Shown: positions 1-8,350 of the stretch, piece by piece
Numbering within the stretch: the first letter of the stretch is position 1
Layout: every line of letters begins with the position of its first letter
Source: Planctomycetota bacterium
Lineage (GTDB): Bacteria > Planctomycetota > UBA1135 > UBA2386
Length of the DNA stretch: 40,079 nucleotides
Direction of reading: 5' to 3'
Assembly: GCA_947444055.1 (NCBI GenBank)
Contig: CANEYR010000031.1
Location: forward strand, 1 to 40,079
The notes under the pieces: model-generated
Databases searched by the model: none
The model's input: the letters and a program-made list of their open reading frames with translations, nothing else
Told to the model about the DNA's origin: nothing
Program-made: the position numbers and the translations under genes

Positions 1-1
1 G

Positions 2-2413
2 CTGTCGGTGATGGCGACGCACGAAACCTGGGCCTACGACGACTTCGATCGTGTCACCTCGGCGCAGACGTGGTGGAGCACCTACCCACACTTCACCGCC
101 GGGCAGCCGCCGAACCTGGTCGAAGCCGTGGATGGGTTCGATGGCATCGGTCGGCAGACGCTCGAACGCTTCCGCTACCTCGATGACCCGGCCGCTGGCT
201 ATGCGCCGATCGCGACCAAGGATCTCATCTATGGGTTCGCGAAGGCGGGCGGTGGCGAAGATGCGTCGATGCGTCGTTCGATGCTGACCAGTGCAGGCTT
301 CACGATTGGGACCACGCCCGATGGCGCTGGCAAACTGTCGTCGATGACGATGAGTGGCCCAGGCATCGGCCTGCAGTCGCTGGCGGACTGGCGCTACGAA
401 GGCAACCGGCCGATTCGGCGCGCGTTCCTGCCAGGATCTTCGGCGACGACCGAACTGGTCAGCAACTTCAGTTACAACTCGCTGCGGCACATGACGCAGA
501 TGGCGACAGACCGGGTTGTGAGCGGCACCCCAACAGGTGTCTACGACCTCGTGATGGAGCGGGACGGCGAAGGCAACGTTCTGCAACACCGCTACACGAA
601 GGCGTCGGGCAAGGCGGGCGATTGGTTTCAGTTGGATGGCTGGGATCGGCTGCAGGAAGCAAAGCTGGGCGTGACGGCGTTCACCGGGACGTACAGCAGC
701 GCGGCGGTCTACGACAAGAAGGTCACCTACGCGCTCGACGAGGCGCACAACCGATCGCAGGTTGACGAGCAGGTTGGCGGCGGTGGCGTTACGAGCACGG
801 TGTATCAACAGAACGCGGGAACCAACGAGTACCAGGACGTGACGCAGCCGAACGGCGACGTGCAGAGCTGGCTCTACGACGGCAACGGCAATCTGTTGAG
901 CGACGGGTACTACCTGTACGTCTACGACCATCTCGACCGGCTGTCGGAGGTCTATGTGCTGACATACCCAGGTGGTGCCACCGACCAGACGTTGGCGGGC
1001 ACGGTGGTGGAGGTCTTTGGGGCGGACGTGCAGAAGCGTCGGCAAGGCAAGGAGACGCAGGTGCCAAAGCAGGTGTGGCGCGATCGCGTGCAGCAGGCGC
1101 GCGGGCGGGTGCACAATGCGCGCGCGGCGGCGGGATCCTCGGCGAGTGACCCGCGGTTGCCGATGGGCACGAATGCGGGGACGACGGGCACTTCGGCGGC
1201 GGCGGTCGACGAGGCGGTACCGGTGTTGGTGGCGTACTACGGCTACGACCCGAGCAATCGGCGCATCGGCAAGTTGTTCCCGGACTTCTCGGGTGTGATG
1301 TACGCGTGGTCGGGGTGGGATCTGGTCGAGGCGTACGATCCTTGGTCGTTTACGCCGACGACGGTTTGGTTTGAGGGCTCAGTGATCGACGAGCACCTTG
1401 GCTACGCGGTGAACAACGGGTCAGGCGTGTGGTCGCGGTATGGGTATGTGCAGGAGCACGCTCGTGGCATCGCCAAGGTGGTCAATTCGGCTGGTGTGGT
1501 GCTTGAGGCGTATGAGTACGACCCGTACGGCAGGATGACTGCGTTTGCGGGCGGTGGCACGTCGGCGGTGCCGACGGTGCCAGGCCAGATCTACGGGTTT
1601 ACCGGGCGCCAGGTCGATCCAGAGACGGGGTTGATGTACTACCGGAATCGGTACTACCAGCCGACGCATGGGAGGTTCTTGACTAATGATCCGATGGGTG
1701 ACTGGGTAGACCACTTCAACCATGGCAATAATTACGCTTATGTAGGGTCTGGGCCGTTGAGTCGATATGACCCATCGGGGACATCGTCATATACAGTTGT
1801 CTTCATCTCAGCGAACCTGACAGGCGGTGACCGCGCCGCCGCAGAGGCTCTAGGAGCTGCACTCGTTGCTAGGGACCCGGAGGGAGGCAAGGTTGTTAAG
1901 GAAAACCCTGATACGAGTACGACAGAAGATCCGGCAATGGGGCCCTTCCCAGAGTCGGACGGACACAGCAATGTCAATGTATACATGATTGCGCACGGCG
2001 GTGGCCTTGGGCATGTCAAATCTCATGACGGAGATCCTTCGCGGCGCCATTCCATCCTTGAGATGGCGTTCCTGCAGTTCTTGGATGACGTCGCGAAAGG
2101 AACCGTGTCAATTGAAGACTCGACGAGTCTTGGTAAGGTCGTGGTTGGAGTTTGCTGGTCCCAGTCTTCGAAGGCGGAGCAAGACTCAGGTAGACCAAAC
2201 CTCTGTCGGGAGGCATTCGGCCGGGGCGGTGTGCCTACTCAGGGGCACGAAGGAACGGGTGGGCTCCGTCGTGACGGAAGCCCCGAGACTCGGCCGGGCG
2301 GCAATCCGGAGCCGGGGCCGTTCACCTACCCAAGTCAAGATACGGATGCCCCGCGCGTCGACCCTCTCTTAGAGGCACTAAAAAAGAATGTGCCGCTGCC
2401 TCGGGGGCGGTAA
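2..2413 (+). CDS. RHS repeat-associated core protein, 5'-truncated by the window, with a caspase-like C-terminal tip
   Basis: Large secreted or surface YD-repeat protein of the polymorphic-toxin class. The frame is open to the first base, so the real start lies upstream; residues are counted here from the GTG at 8. YD-type repeats are visible (YDGNGNLL, YDHLDRL, YDPSNRRIGK, YDPYGRMTAF). The conserved RHS core GFTGRQVDPETGLMYYRNRYY to RYDPSG lies near residues 530-590. After the core comes a ~210-residue unique tip. It has a hydrophobic strand ending in AHGGG (His663) and a second strand ending in GVCWSQ (Cys716), 53 residues apart. That order and spacing match the catalytic His/Cys of clan CD (caspase/gingipain-like) peptidases. 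The tip is also much less GC-rich than the core. RHS identity is firm; protease activity of the tip is inference. Confidence 0.9.
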   Translation: MSVMATHETWAYDDFDRVTSAQTWWSTYPHFTAGQPPNLVEAVDGFDGIGRQTLERFRYLDDPAAGYAPIATKDLIYGFAKAGGGEDASMRRSMLTSAGFTIGTTPDGAGKLSSMTMSGPGIGLQSLADWRYEGNRPIRRAFLPGSSATTELVSNFSYNSLRHMTQMATDRVVSGTPTGVYDLVMERDGEGNVLQHRYTKASGKAGDWFQLDGWDRLQEAKLGVTAFTGTYSSAAVYDKKVTYALDEAHNRSQVDEQVGGGGVTSTVYQQNAGTNEYQDVTQPNGDVQSWLYDGNGNLLSDGYYLYVYDHLDRLSEVYVLTYPGGATDQTLAGTVVEVFGADVQKRRQGKETQVPKQVWRDRVQQARGRVHNARAAAGSSASDPRLPMGTNAGTTGTSAAAVDEAVPVLVAYYGYDPSNRRIGKLFPDFSGVMYAWSGWDLVEAYDPWSFTPTTVWFEGSVIDEHLGYAVNNGSGVWSRYGYVQEHARGIAKVVNSAGVVLEAYEYDPYGRMTAFAGGGTSAVPTVPGQIYGFTGRQVDPETGLMYYRNRYYQPTHGRFLTNDPMGDWVDHFNHGNNYAYVGSGPLSRYDPSGTSSYTVVFISANLTGGDRAAAEALGAALVARDPEGGKVVKENPDTSTTEDPAMGPFPESDGHSNVNVYMIAHGGGLGHVKSHDGDPSRRHSILEMAFLQFLDDVAKGTVSIEDSTSLGKVVVGVCWSQSSKAEQDSGRPNLCREAFGRGGVPTQGHEGTGGLRRDGSPETRPGGNPEPGPFTYPSQDTDAPRVDPLLEALKKNVPLPRGR

Positions 2414-2895
2414 TGAGCATGAACGGCAAGCACTGTTGGATGGCACTTTGTGTGCTACTTCATGGATGCTGTTCGTCCCGCACCGTCCATCATGAGTCGG
2501 GCGACGTCGTGCTGTCGGCAATAGCGCGTGTTGGTGCAAATGACGTGGCTCGTGGCGATTTCTTCAATCTGCGAGCTGGTTATGCGAGGGGTGGATCGTA
2601 TGTCAGGATAGCGCTGCCACTCGAATTGGAGTTCGCGAAGGGAACTACCTATCTCGTTCGAAGTGTTGGCGTGCATTTTCGGTTCAGTGAGTCGACTGTA
2701 CGAGCGATCGCTGACGTTCTGACACGCTATGAAGAGGTGGTGGTGCTCCTCGGTGATGAGCCTGTATACAATGCAATGGCCGGTTGGGGAATTGCGAGGG
2801 AGGGGCTGATCACGAGCGAGCACTTTCCGTGCGAGAATCAGGCTGCGGCGGACGACTTAGCCTCGCGAATCATGCGCGTGCATAAGGTGCGTTAG
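2413..2895 (+). CDS. Small candidate lipoprotein, possible immunity partner of the RHS tip
   Basis: 160 residues, family not recognised. The ATG shares one base with the RHS stop (TAATG), so the two are probably translated together; a second ATG at 2419 is also possible. The N-terminus has a lysine/histidine stretch, a short hydrophobic run (WMALCVLLHG) and a Cys pair at 19-20. This resembles a lipoprotein signal with an imperfect lipobox (LHGC). The mature part looks alpha/beta, with a Cys near the end (HFPCEN). It shares the low GC of the RHS tip just upstream and unlike the RHS core. Position and matching composition suggest an immunity protein that protects the periplasm or envelope. Nothing in the residues proves this. 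Confidence 0.7.
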   Translation: MSMNGKHCWMALCVLLHGCCSSRTVHHESGDVVLSAIARVGANDVARGDFFNLRAGYARGGSYVRIALPLELEFAKGTTYLVRSVGVHFRFSESTVRAIADVLTRYEEVVVLLGDEPVYNAMAGWGIAREGLITSEHFPCENQAAADDLASRIMRVHKVR

Positions 2896-2903
2896 TGCTT
2901 GCG

Positions 2904-2944
2904 CGCAACGAGCAGTTGCGAGGAGTGTGGTGGCGGCAGCCGCC
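2904..2944. terminator. Inverted repeats in the gap between convergent genes, possible terminator
   Basis: Two small stem sequences follow the lipoprotein stop. CGCAAC and GTTGCG pair around a 5-base loop at 2904-2920, and GGCGGC and GCCGCC flank one base at 2932-2944. There is no T-run on either strand, so intrinsic termination is uncertain. The location between convergent genes is what suggests a terminator. Confidence 0.3.
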
Positions 2945-2973
2945 CGCGGCCGTCGGACGCTTTGAAGCTTCCG

Positions 2974-3972
2974 CTAGTAGCGCGGCGCGAGCCGCACGAA
3001 CTCCCGCAACGACCGCCGCACTCCATCCACCAACGGCGTGCACGGCAACCCCACAAACCGCCCCTGCATGGCCCGGTCATCGAGGTCGCTGACAAACAGG
3101 TTCTCACTCGCTTGCGCCGCGAGCGACACCTCACAGAACTCACCCATGCCCAGCTCCGCCGCCACCGTGCGGATCAAGGCCAAGAACTCGCTCACCTCGA
3201 CCGTCGTGCCGCGGATGTTGAACGCGCCAAACCCCGTGAACGGCTGCGTCGCCGCCGCTGCGAAGTGCGCCCCGACATCTTCGACGAAGTGGTAGTTCTC
3301 GCGGCCGCGGTAAGGCATCGCGAACGGCTGCACAACACCGCGCAACGCCCCCGTCGCCACCTGCTTCATCGCCAAAGTCGGTGCCGCCGTGCGTCCACGG
3401 TCGCGGCCCTTGCCGTACGTCGTGTTGAGCCGGAGACAGACCGTCGGCACGCCCGTGCGTTGCGCGAACAGTCGGCACAGGTGCTCGCCCGCCAGCTTCC
3501 ACACGCCATACCGGTTGGGCGGCTGCAACGGGTCGCACTCGCTCACCCGTGGACCTGGATACAGCGACCGCGGCCCGTAGACCGCCGCGGAACTCGCGAA
3601 CACGAACCGTTGCAGCGGCACCGGCAAGCGTTCGACCGCTTCGAGCAGCACCTGCGTGCCGCCAACATTGACCGCTAGGCCGCGCGCCGGATCGGCATCG
3701 CAATCGGGGCTCTGTAGACCGGCCAGGTGCACCACGTGGGTGGGGCGGTGCTCCGTGACGACGCGTTGCATCGCCGCCGCATCGCCAAGATCGGCCGAGA
3801 CGAGGGTAATGCGCTCCGCAAGCGGCAGCGGCAACCACAGCGGCAACAGCCCCGGTGTCGCCGCGCGCGAGGCAACGACCACTCGCGACGCACCAGCCGC
3901 CAGCAGATCGCGCACCGTGACGGCGCCGATGCAGCCGGTGCCGCCGGTGACTAAGACCGTCGCACCGTTCAT
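2974..3972 (-). CDS. NAD-dependent epimerase/dehydratase (extended SDR)
   Basis: 332 residues, full length for the extended SDR family that includes UDP-glucose 4-epimerase. The Rossmann dinucleotide motif GGTGCIG is at 10-16. SSAAVYG (127-133) precedes the catalytic pair Tyr155-Lys159 in RYGVWK. It probably oxidises/reduces or epimerises a sugar or sugar nucleotide with bound NAD(P); the substrate cannot be read from the sequence. It is the last gene of a minus-strand operon and its ATG overlaps the stop of the upstream dehydrogenase by 4 bases (ATGA). The neighbouring dehydrogenase, oxidoreductase and isomerase imply a role in catabolism or remodelling of an unusual sugar rather than in LPS synthesis. 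Confidence 0.85.
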   Translation of the reverse strand: MNGATVLVTGGTGCIGAVTVRDLLAAGASRVVVASRAATPGLLPLWLPLPLAERITLVSADLGDAAAMQRVVTEHRPTHVVHLAGLQSPDCDADPARGLAVNVGGTQVLLEAVERLPVPLQRFVFASSAAVYGPRSLYPGPRVSECDPLQPPNRYGVWKLAGEHLCRLFAQRTGVPTVCLRLNTTYGKGRDRGRTAAPTLAMKQVATGALRGVVQPFAMPYRGRENYHFVEDVGAHFAAAATQPFTGFGAFNIRGTTVEVSEFLALIRTVAAELGMGEFCEVSLAAQASENLFVSDLDDRAMQGRFVGLPCTPLVDGVRRSLREFVRLAPRY

Positions 3973-5099
3973 GCCGACTGCACCTGAATCACGGCCTTGG
4001 TCGTGCGCGCCGCGATCGAGTCCGCCATCGCCGTCATCGCGTGTTCAAACTGGTAGAGCTGCGTGTAGACCTCGACCGGCAGCACACCGCGCTGCAGCAA
4101 CAACTGCGCGTTGTCGTAGTCCTCGTGGCTGCTGCCCATCACGCCGAGCATCGATTGCCCCGAACGCGTGAACGCGGTGGCGCCAAAGGCGACGTCACAT
4201 GGGTACGTGGCGATCGTGAGGATCGTGCCTTCTGGCTGAACGGCGAGGCCAGCGGTCGCTAGGGACGCGGGCGCGCCGGAGCATTCGATCAGCACGTCGG
4301 CGAGGCCGTCTTCGAAGGCATCGCCAAAGCGGGTGCCGTCGAGCGCTTCGACGCCGGCGCGCAGCCGTTCATGCAACGGCATGGCGGCGGTGACGACGAT
4401 CGGCACGAAGCCGCGTTGGGCGGCTAGCGCCAGCCGAACCTCGCGATCGCGTTCGATGCCGGTGATGGCGACCCGGGCGCCGGCGGCGCGCGCCAACTCG
4501 GCGGCCATCAAGCCCATGATCCCGCAGCCTGAGACCACGACGTCCATGCCTGGCTGGATGCCACATTTGCGCAGCACGCCTTGCGCCACCACCGAGAGCG
4601 GTTCGATCAGCGCTGCTTGCAGTGGCGTGATGCCGGGGCGCAGCGGCACGCAGCGGTCGACTTCGAGGATCGTGCGTTTGGCCAGCCCGCCGTCCCGATG
4701 GAAACCGATGATGCGTTTGCGTCGGCAGTAGTTCCACTTGCCACGCCGACAGCCGCGGCAACGTGGATCCTTGCAGCCGCGCATTGCCAAGGCGCAGACG
4801 ATGTCACCGACGCGCATGCCCGCGTAGCCTTCGGCGCCTGGCCCGAACGCGACGATGCGCGCGCTGAATTCGTGGCCCAAGGTGCGCGGTCGTTGCACCC
4901 AAGCAAAGTTGGGTTTGCCGAGGCAGGCGCTGTTGTCGGAGCCGCAAACGCCGGCGAACAGTGGCTCGACGAGCACTTCGCCGGGGCCGGGGTCACCGAG
5001 CACGACGTCTTCGACGACGAGGTTCTTCGTCACATCGGAGCAGGTGGGATCGATCGTCTCGGACCCAACGAGCCGCAGCGCGGCAACGGTTTCAGTCAT
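3969..5099 (-). CDS. Zinc-dependent medium-chain dehydrogenase (threonine/sorbitol dehydrogenase-like)
   Basis: 376 residues of the MDR alcohol dehydrogenase family. The catalytic zinc site is recognisable as Cys52 in VCGSD and His76-Glu77 in LGHE. A structural-zinc lobe is formed by Cys109, Cys114, Cys117 and Cys125. The NAD(P)-binding loop is GCGIMG (191-196). It probably oxidises a secondary hydroxyl of a polyol or sugar acid to a ketone in the cytoplasm. The gene overlaps the downstream SDR gene by 4 bases and follows the Gfo/Idh/MocA gene after a 90-base gap that contains the palindrome CCGGCGCCGG. Family is certain; substrate is not determined. Confidence 0.88.
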   Translation of the reverse strand: MTETVAALRLVGSETIDPTCSDVTKNLVVEDVVLGDPGPGEVLVEPLFAGVCGSDNSACLGKPNFAWVQRPRTLGHEFSARIVAFGPGAEGYAGMRVGDIVCALAMRGCKDPRCRGCRRGKWNYCRRKRIIGFHRDGGLAKRTILEVDRCVPLRPGITPLQAALIEPLSVVAQGVLRKCGIQPGMDVVVSGCGIMGLMAAELARAAGARVAITGIERDREVRLALAAQRGFVPIVVTAAMPLHERLRAGVEALDGTRFGDAFEDGLADVLIECSGAPASLATAGLAVQPEGTILTIATYPCDVAFGATAFTRSGQSMLGVMGSSHEDYDNAQLLLQRGVLPVEVYTQLYQFEHAMTAMADSIAARTTKAVIQVQSA

Positions 5100-5189
5100 G
5101 GTGGTTCACGTCTCTAGAAAGTTGGTGCGCCGGCGCCGGTCGGCAGTGAGATCGTGCGCGCCTTTGCCGATCGGCCCACAACGGTGGCG

Positions 5190-6332
5190 TCAGTCGCTGG
5201 GCACATCCACCCATTGGCGGCTGCTCGCCGATTGCAGCACCGCATCACAGACGTGTTGCGTGTGTTGCGCCTCGCGGAACGTCGGTGCAGCCGCCCGCCC
5301 TTCGGCGAGTCCATTGAGGAAGTCCGCGACCTGATGCACGAACGAGTGTTCGTAGCCGATCTGCAGGCCCGGCACCCACCAGTGGGCCATGTACGGCATC
5401 TCCCGATCGGTGACGTGGATCGAGCGCCAACCGCGCACGATCGACTCATCCTTGTGGTCGAAGAACTCGAGCCGGTGCAGGTCGTGCAAGTCCCAGCGGA
5501 TCGACGCGTGCTCGCCGTTGATCTCGAACGTGTAGAGCGCTTTGTGCCCGCGCGCATAGCGCGTCGACTCGAAGGTGCCGAGCGAGCCGTTGCCGAAGCG
5601 AGCGAGGAAGGCGCAGGCGTCGTCGATGCCGACCGGTTCGACCTTGCCGGTCAGGTTGTGTTTGCGTTCCTTGACGAACGTCTCGGTCATCGCCGTCACA
5701 CAATCGATGCCGCCGTTGAGCCACATCGCGGTGTCGATGCAGTGAGCGAGCAGGTCGCCGGTGACGCCGCTGCCGGCGACGTTCTTGTCGAGGCGCCAAA
5801 GGCCAGCGCCACCCTGCGGCAGTTCGGCGGCGATCGTCCAATCCTGCAGAAACACGGCGCGGTAGTGAAAGATCTTGCCGAGCCTGCCAGCGTCGATGAG
5901 TTGCTTCGCCAACGTCACGGCCGGCACGCGGCGGTAGTTGTACCAGACGATGTTGGGCACCTTGTGGCGCTCGACGGCGGCGACCATGTCCGCACCTTCC
6001 GCCGCGGTGCGCGCCAGCGGCTTCTCGCACAGGATGGCTTTGCCCGCCGCCGCCGCGGCGAGCGCGATCTCGCGGTGCGTGTCGTTGGGCGTGCAGATGT
6101 CGATCGCGTCGATGTCCTTGCGGTCGATGAGTCGTCGCCAATCGGTCTCGGTCGACTCGTAACCCCAGCGTTCGGCAAAGGCGGTGACGTCACTGCGCGT
6201 GCGCGCGCACGCCGCCTTCAGCACAGGTTGGTGCGCGAGATCGAAGAAGTTGCCCACCTTGCGATAGGCGTTGCTGTGGGCGCGGCCCATGAAGCCGCAG
6301 CCGATCAGCCCGACGTTCCATGGCTTCTTCAT
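5190..6332 (-). CDS. Gfo/Idh/MocA family oxidoreductase
   Basis: 380 residues starting [16 protein letters not shown]. The Rossmann motif GCGFMG is at 11-16 and the family signature EKPL begins at 103, with the typical NDTHREIA segment before it. The ATG at 6332 is chosen because it overlaps the upstream isomerase stop by one base (TGATG) and places the Rossmann strand at the very N-terminus; the frame stays open further upstream but only inside the isomerase gene. Members oxidise or reduce sugars, inositols or glycosides with bound NAD(P). Here it probably works with the isomerase and the zinc dehydrogenase on one substrate. Planctomycetes carry many paralogues, so exact chemistry cannot be assigned. 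Confidence 0.9.
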   Translation of the reverse strand: MKKPWNVGLIGCGFMGRAHSNAYRKVGNFFDLAHQPVLKAACARTRSDVTAFAERWGYESTETDWRRLIDRKDIDAIDICTPNDTHREIALAAAAAGKAILCEKPLARTAAEGADMVAAVERHKVPNIVWYNYRRVPAVTLAKQLIDAGRLGKIFHYRAVFLQDWTIAAELPQGGAGLWRLDKNVAGSGVTGDLLAHCIDTAMWLNGGIDCVTAMTETFVKERKHNLTGKVEPVGIDDACAFLARFGNGSLGTFESTRYARGHKALYTFEINGEHASIRWDLHDLHRLEFFDHKDESIVRGWRSIHVTDREMPYMAHWWVPGLQIGYEHSFVHQVADFLNGLAEGRAAAPTFREAQHTQHVCDAVLQSASSRQWVDVPSD

Positions 6333-7384
6333 CACGACCACCCGTGCGCGTCGCGCACCGCGAGCATGGCCGCGAGGATGTCGTTCCAGGTCTGCTGCGT
6401 CTCCATGACCTTGTTGGGGAACATGCAGCCATCCCAACACATGTGCTGGAAGGCGCGCGTCGGCTGGCCTTTGCCGTCCTTCAGCCAGAAGCCCGCGTGG
6501 TGCGTGATGTCGAGTTTGCCGCCGGGGTCCTTCGGCAAGCAGTGGCGACCGGTCTTGTCGTGCGAGCCCGAACCGAGCACCGTGGCGTCGTTCTGCGCGA
6601 TGTGAAAGTCGAACGTCCACGGCCGCAACGCGGCGGTCAGTTGCGTGTAGGCCTGGTCGAGCACGGCGCGATCCTTCCAGTCGTAGCCCGCAGGCAGCAG
6701 CCGATCCTCGGGCGCGTTGTAGCCGAGCGTGTAGAGCAGCGTGTGCGCCATGTCGGCTTGGAAGCCGAGCACGCCGCGGCGGTCGGTCATCTCCAGCAGT
6801 TCGACCATGCGCTTCCAACTGTGCATGCCACCCCAGCAGATCTCGCCCTCGGCGGCGAGCCGTTCGCCGTGGTCCTTGGCGATGTCGGCGGCGGCGCGGA
6901 AGGTCGCGGCGATGGTCTTCTGGTTCTGGGCTGGGTTCTTGCTCCAGTCACTCACGCCACTGGCGGAGTCGATGCGGATGATGCCGTAGCGACGAATGCC
7001 GAGGTCGCGCAGCTTCTTGCCGATCTTGCAGGCCTTCGTGACCTGCGTCAAAAACGCTGCGCGCTCGGTGTCGCTGCCCATGGCCGAGCCGCCGCCAGTC
7101 GGGGGCCACACCGGTGCTACGAGCGAGCCGATGACGAGACCGCGCGCGGCTACTTTGCCGGCGAGCGTGCGCAGTTCGTCGTCACTCGCATCGATGCTCG
7201 TGTGCGGCAAGCTCAAGAACAGATCGACGCCGTCGAACTTGCGGCCGCCGACTTCGGCCTTCGCCGTGAATTCGAGCATCGTGTCGAGGTCGATCGGCGG
7301 ATGGTCGGTGCCGGGTTCTTTGCCGACGAGGCCGGGCCACGTCGCGTTGTGCAGTTTTGGGAACGTGTGCAGGTTCTTTGGCAT
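6332..7384 (-). CDS. Sugar phosphate isomerase/epimerase (xylose isomerase-like TIM barrel)
   Basis: 350 residues of the AP-endonuclease-2-type TIM barrel. Likely metal ligands sit at strand ends: Glu179/Glu181 in AAEGEICW, Asp211 in QADMAH and His261 in FDFHIAQ. Such proteins isomerise or epimerise keto-sugars, inositol derivatives or glycosides with a divalent metal. No signal peptide is seen, so it is cytoplasmic. It is the first gene of the four-gene operon and shares one base with the Gfo/Idh/MocA start. The 84-base gap upstream separates it from a gene on the same strand, so it may have its own promoter or be read through. Confidence 0.85.
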   Translation of the reverse strand: MPKNLHTFPKLHNATWPGLVGKEPGTDHPPIDLDTMLEFTAKAEVGGRKFDGVDLFLSLPHTSIDASDDELRTLAGKVAARGLVIGSLVAPVWPPTGGGSAMGSDTERAAFLTQVTKACKIGKKLRDLGIRRYGIIRIDSASGVSDWSKNPAQNQKTIAATFRAAADIAKDHGERLAAEGEICWGGMHSWKRMVELLEMTDRRGVLGFQADMAHTLLYTLGYNAPEDRLLPAGYDWKDRAVLDQAYTQLTAALRPWTFDFHIAQNDATVLGSGSHDKTGRHCLPKDPGGKLDITHHAGFWLKDGKGQPTRAFQHMCWDGCMFPNKVMETQQTWNDILAAMLAVRDAHGWS

Positions 7385-7468
7385 GAGCGTGCGGGGGCGA
7401 AATGGGGCACGGACGGTAACGCGCCGACGTTCTCGTTCCAGCGGCCGCCGTCGACCAACGCACTGGCG

Positions 7469-8278
7469 TTACGGACGGTCGGTTCTGGGCGGTGCCAGGG
7501 TCGCGCTCAATTGCACGGGGGTGGAGGTCGGGACGGCGAAGGGCTGGCTGCGTTCGGGCACCAAGGGGTCGCGCAGCTCGTACTCGCCGTTGCCTAGCCA
7601 CAGCCGATTCGGCTGCTCGGGGCCAAGGATGAGGCCGCCGGTGGCGGCGTCCATGGGCAACCAGTTGGCATCGTCGGGTCGCAGCACCCGGAACGGGCCC
7701 GCGTGCTTCTGCCCCAGTGCGGCGAACGTGATCAACGACGCGCTCGCATCGAGTTCGATTTCCTTCTTGCTGTCGTTGCCGAGCGTCAGCAGGTGCCGCG
7801 TCAGATACCCGTGGTTGGCGAAGGCGCGCCCAGCCGCGATCGTGAGCACATAGTCGCCCGCGTCCGCCAAGGTGTGCGGCAACAGGATTTCGCCCGTGCG
7901 TTCGATGGCGTTCGCGAACGGCAACCAGACCAGTCCGTCTTGGTGGTCGCGGCGGGCGATGCCGATCCCGGCCCCCTCGGTGCGCCAAGCCGAGGCGACG
8001 TTGCGCACCCGCACGGTGATGGCGAGGCCTGGACGCGCTTGCAGGCGATCGCTGGCGGCCAGTGCGATTCGCGCCAAGTCCGGCACCGGGGGCAATCGTT
8101 CTGGTGTGGGCAGTGGCTTCGCGGTGGGGGGCAGTGCTGGGCTGTCAGCGCGCGGCGCTGGGCCGCGGCGCAGCGCGAGCAGCGCGCAATAGCCGCCAAG
8201 GCCAAGGCCAACGGCGAGCAAGACGACAATGAGCAGCGACGCAACGAAGCGAATGAGAGGGCTCCAGGAAGGTCGCAC
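7469..8278 (-). CDS. Membrane-anchored beta-rich protein of unknown function
   Basis: 269 residues, not recognised. One strong N-terminal membrane segment (about residues 10-35, LLIVVLLAVGLGLGGYCALL) is followed by a Pro/Ala-rich linker and a body rich in short beta strands. Segments such as GDYVLTIAAG and GEYELRDPLV resemble carboxypeptidase-regulatory or Ig-like sandwich strands. It lies 72 bases downstream of the 1027-aa multi-sandwich protein on the same strand, and its own body could bind the same kind of partner. It is probably anchored in the inner membrane with the body outside the cytoplasm. No catalytic motif is visible. Confidence 0.7.
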   Translation of the reverse strand: MRPSWSPLIRFVASLLIVVLLAVGLGLGGYCALLALRRGPAPRADSPALPPTAKPLPTPERLPPVPDLARIALAASDRLQARPGLAITVRVRNVASAWRTEGAGIGIARRDHQDGLVWLPFANAIERTGEILLPHTLADAGDYVLTIAAGRAFANHGYLTRHLLTLGNDSKKEIELDASASLITFAALGQKHAGPFRVLRPDDANWLPMDAATGGLILGPEQPNRLWLGNGEYELRDPLVPERSQPFAVPTSTPVQLSATLAPPRTDRP

Positions 8279-8350
8279 AGCGTAGCGCCATCGGCGGTTT
8301 CGGCTACGGGTGCGGTCTGGTCGGCGCCATGGAGCGCCGGTTCTCCCCGA

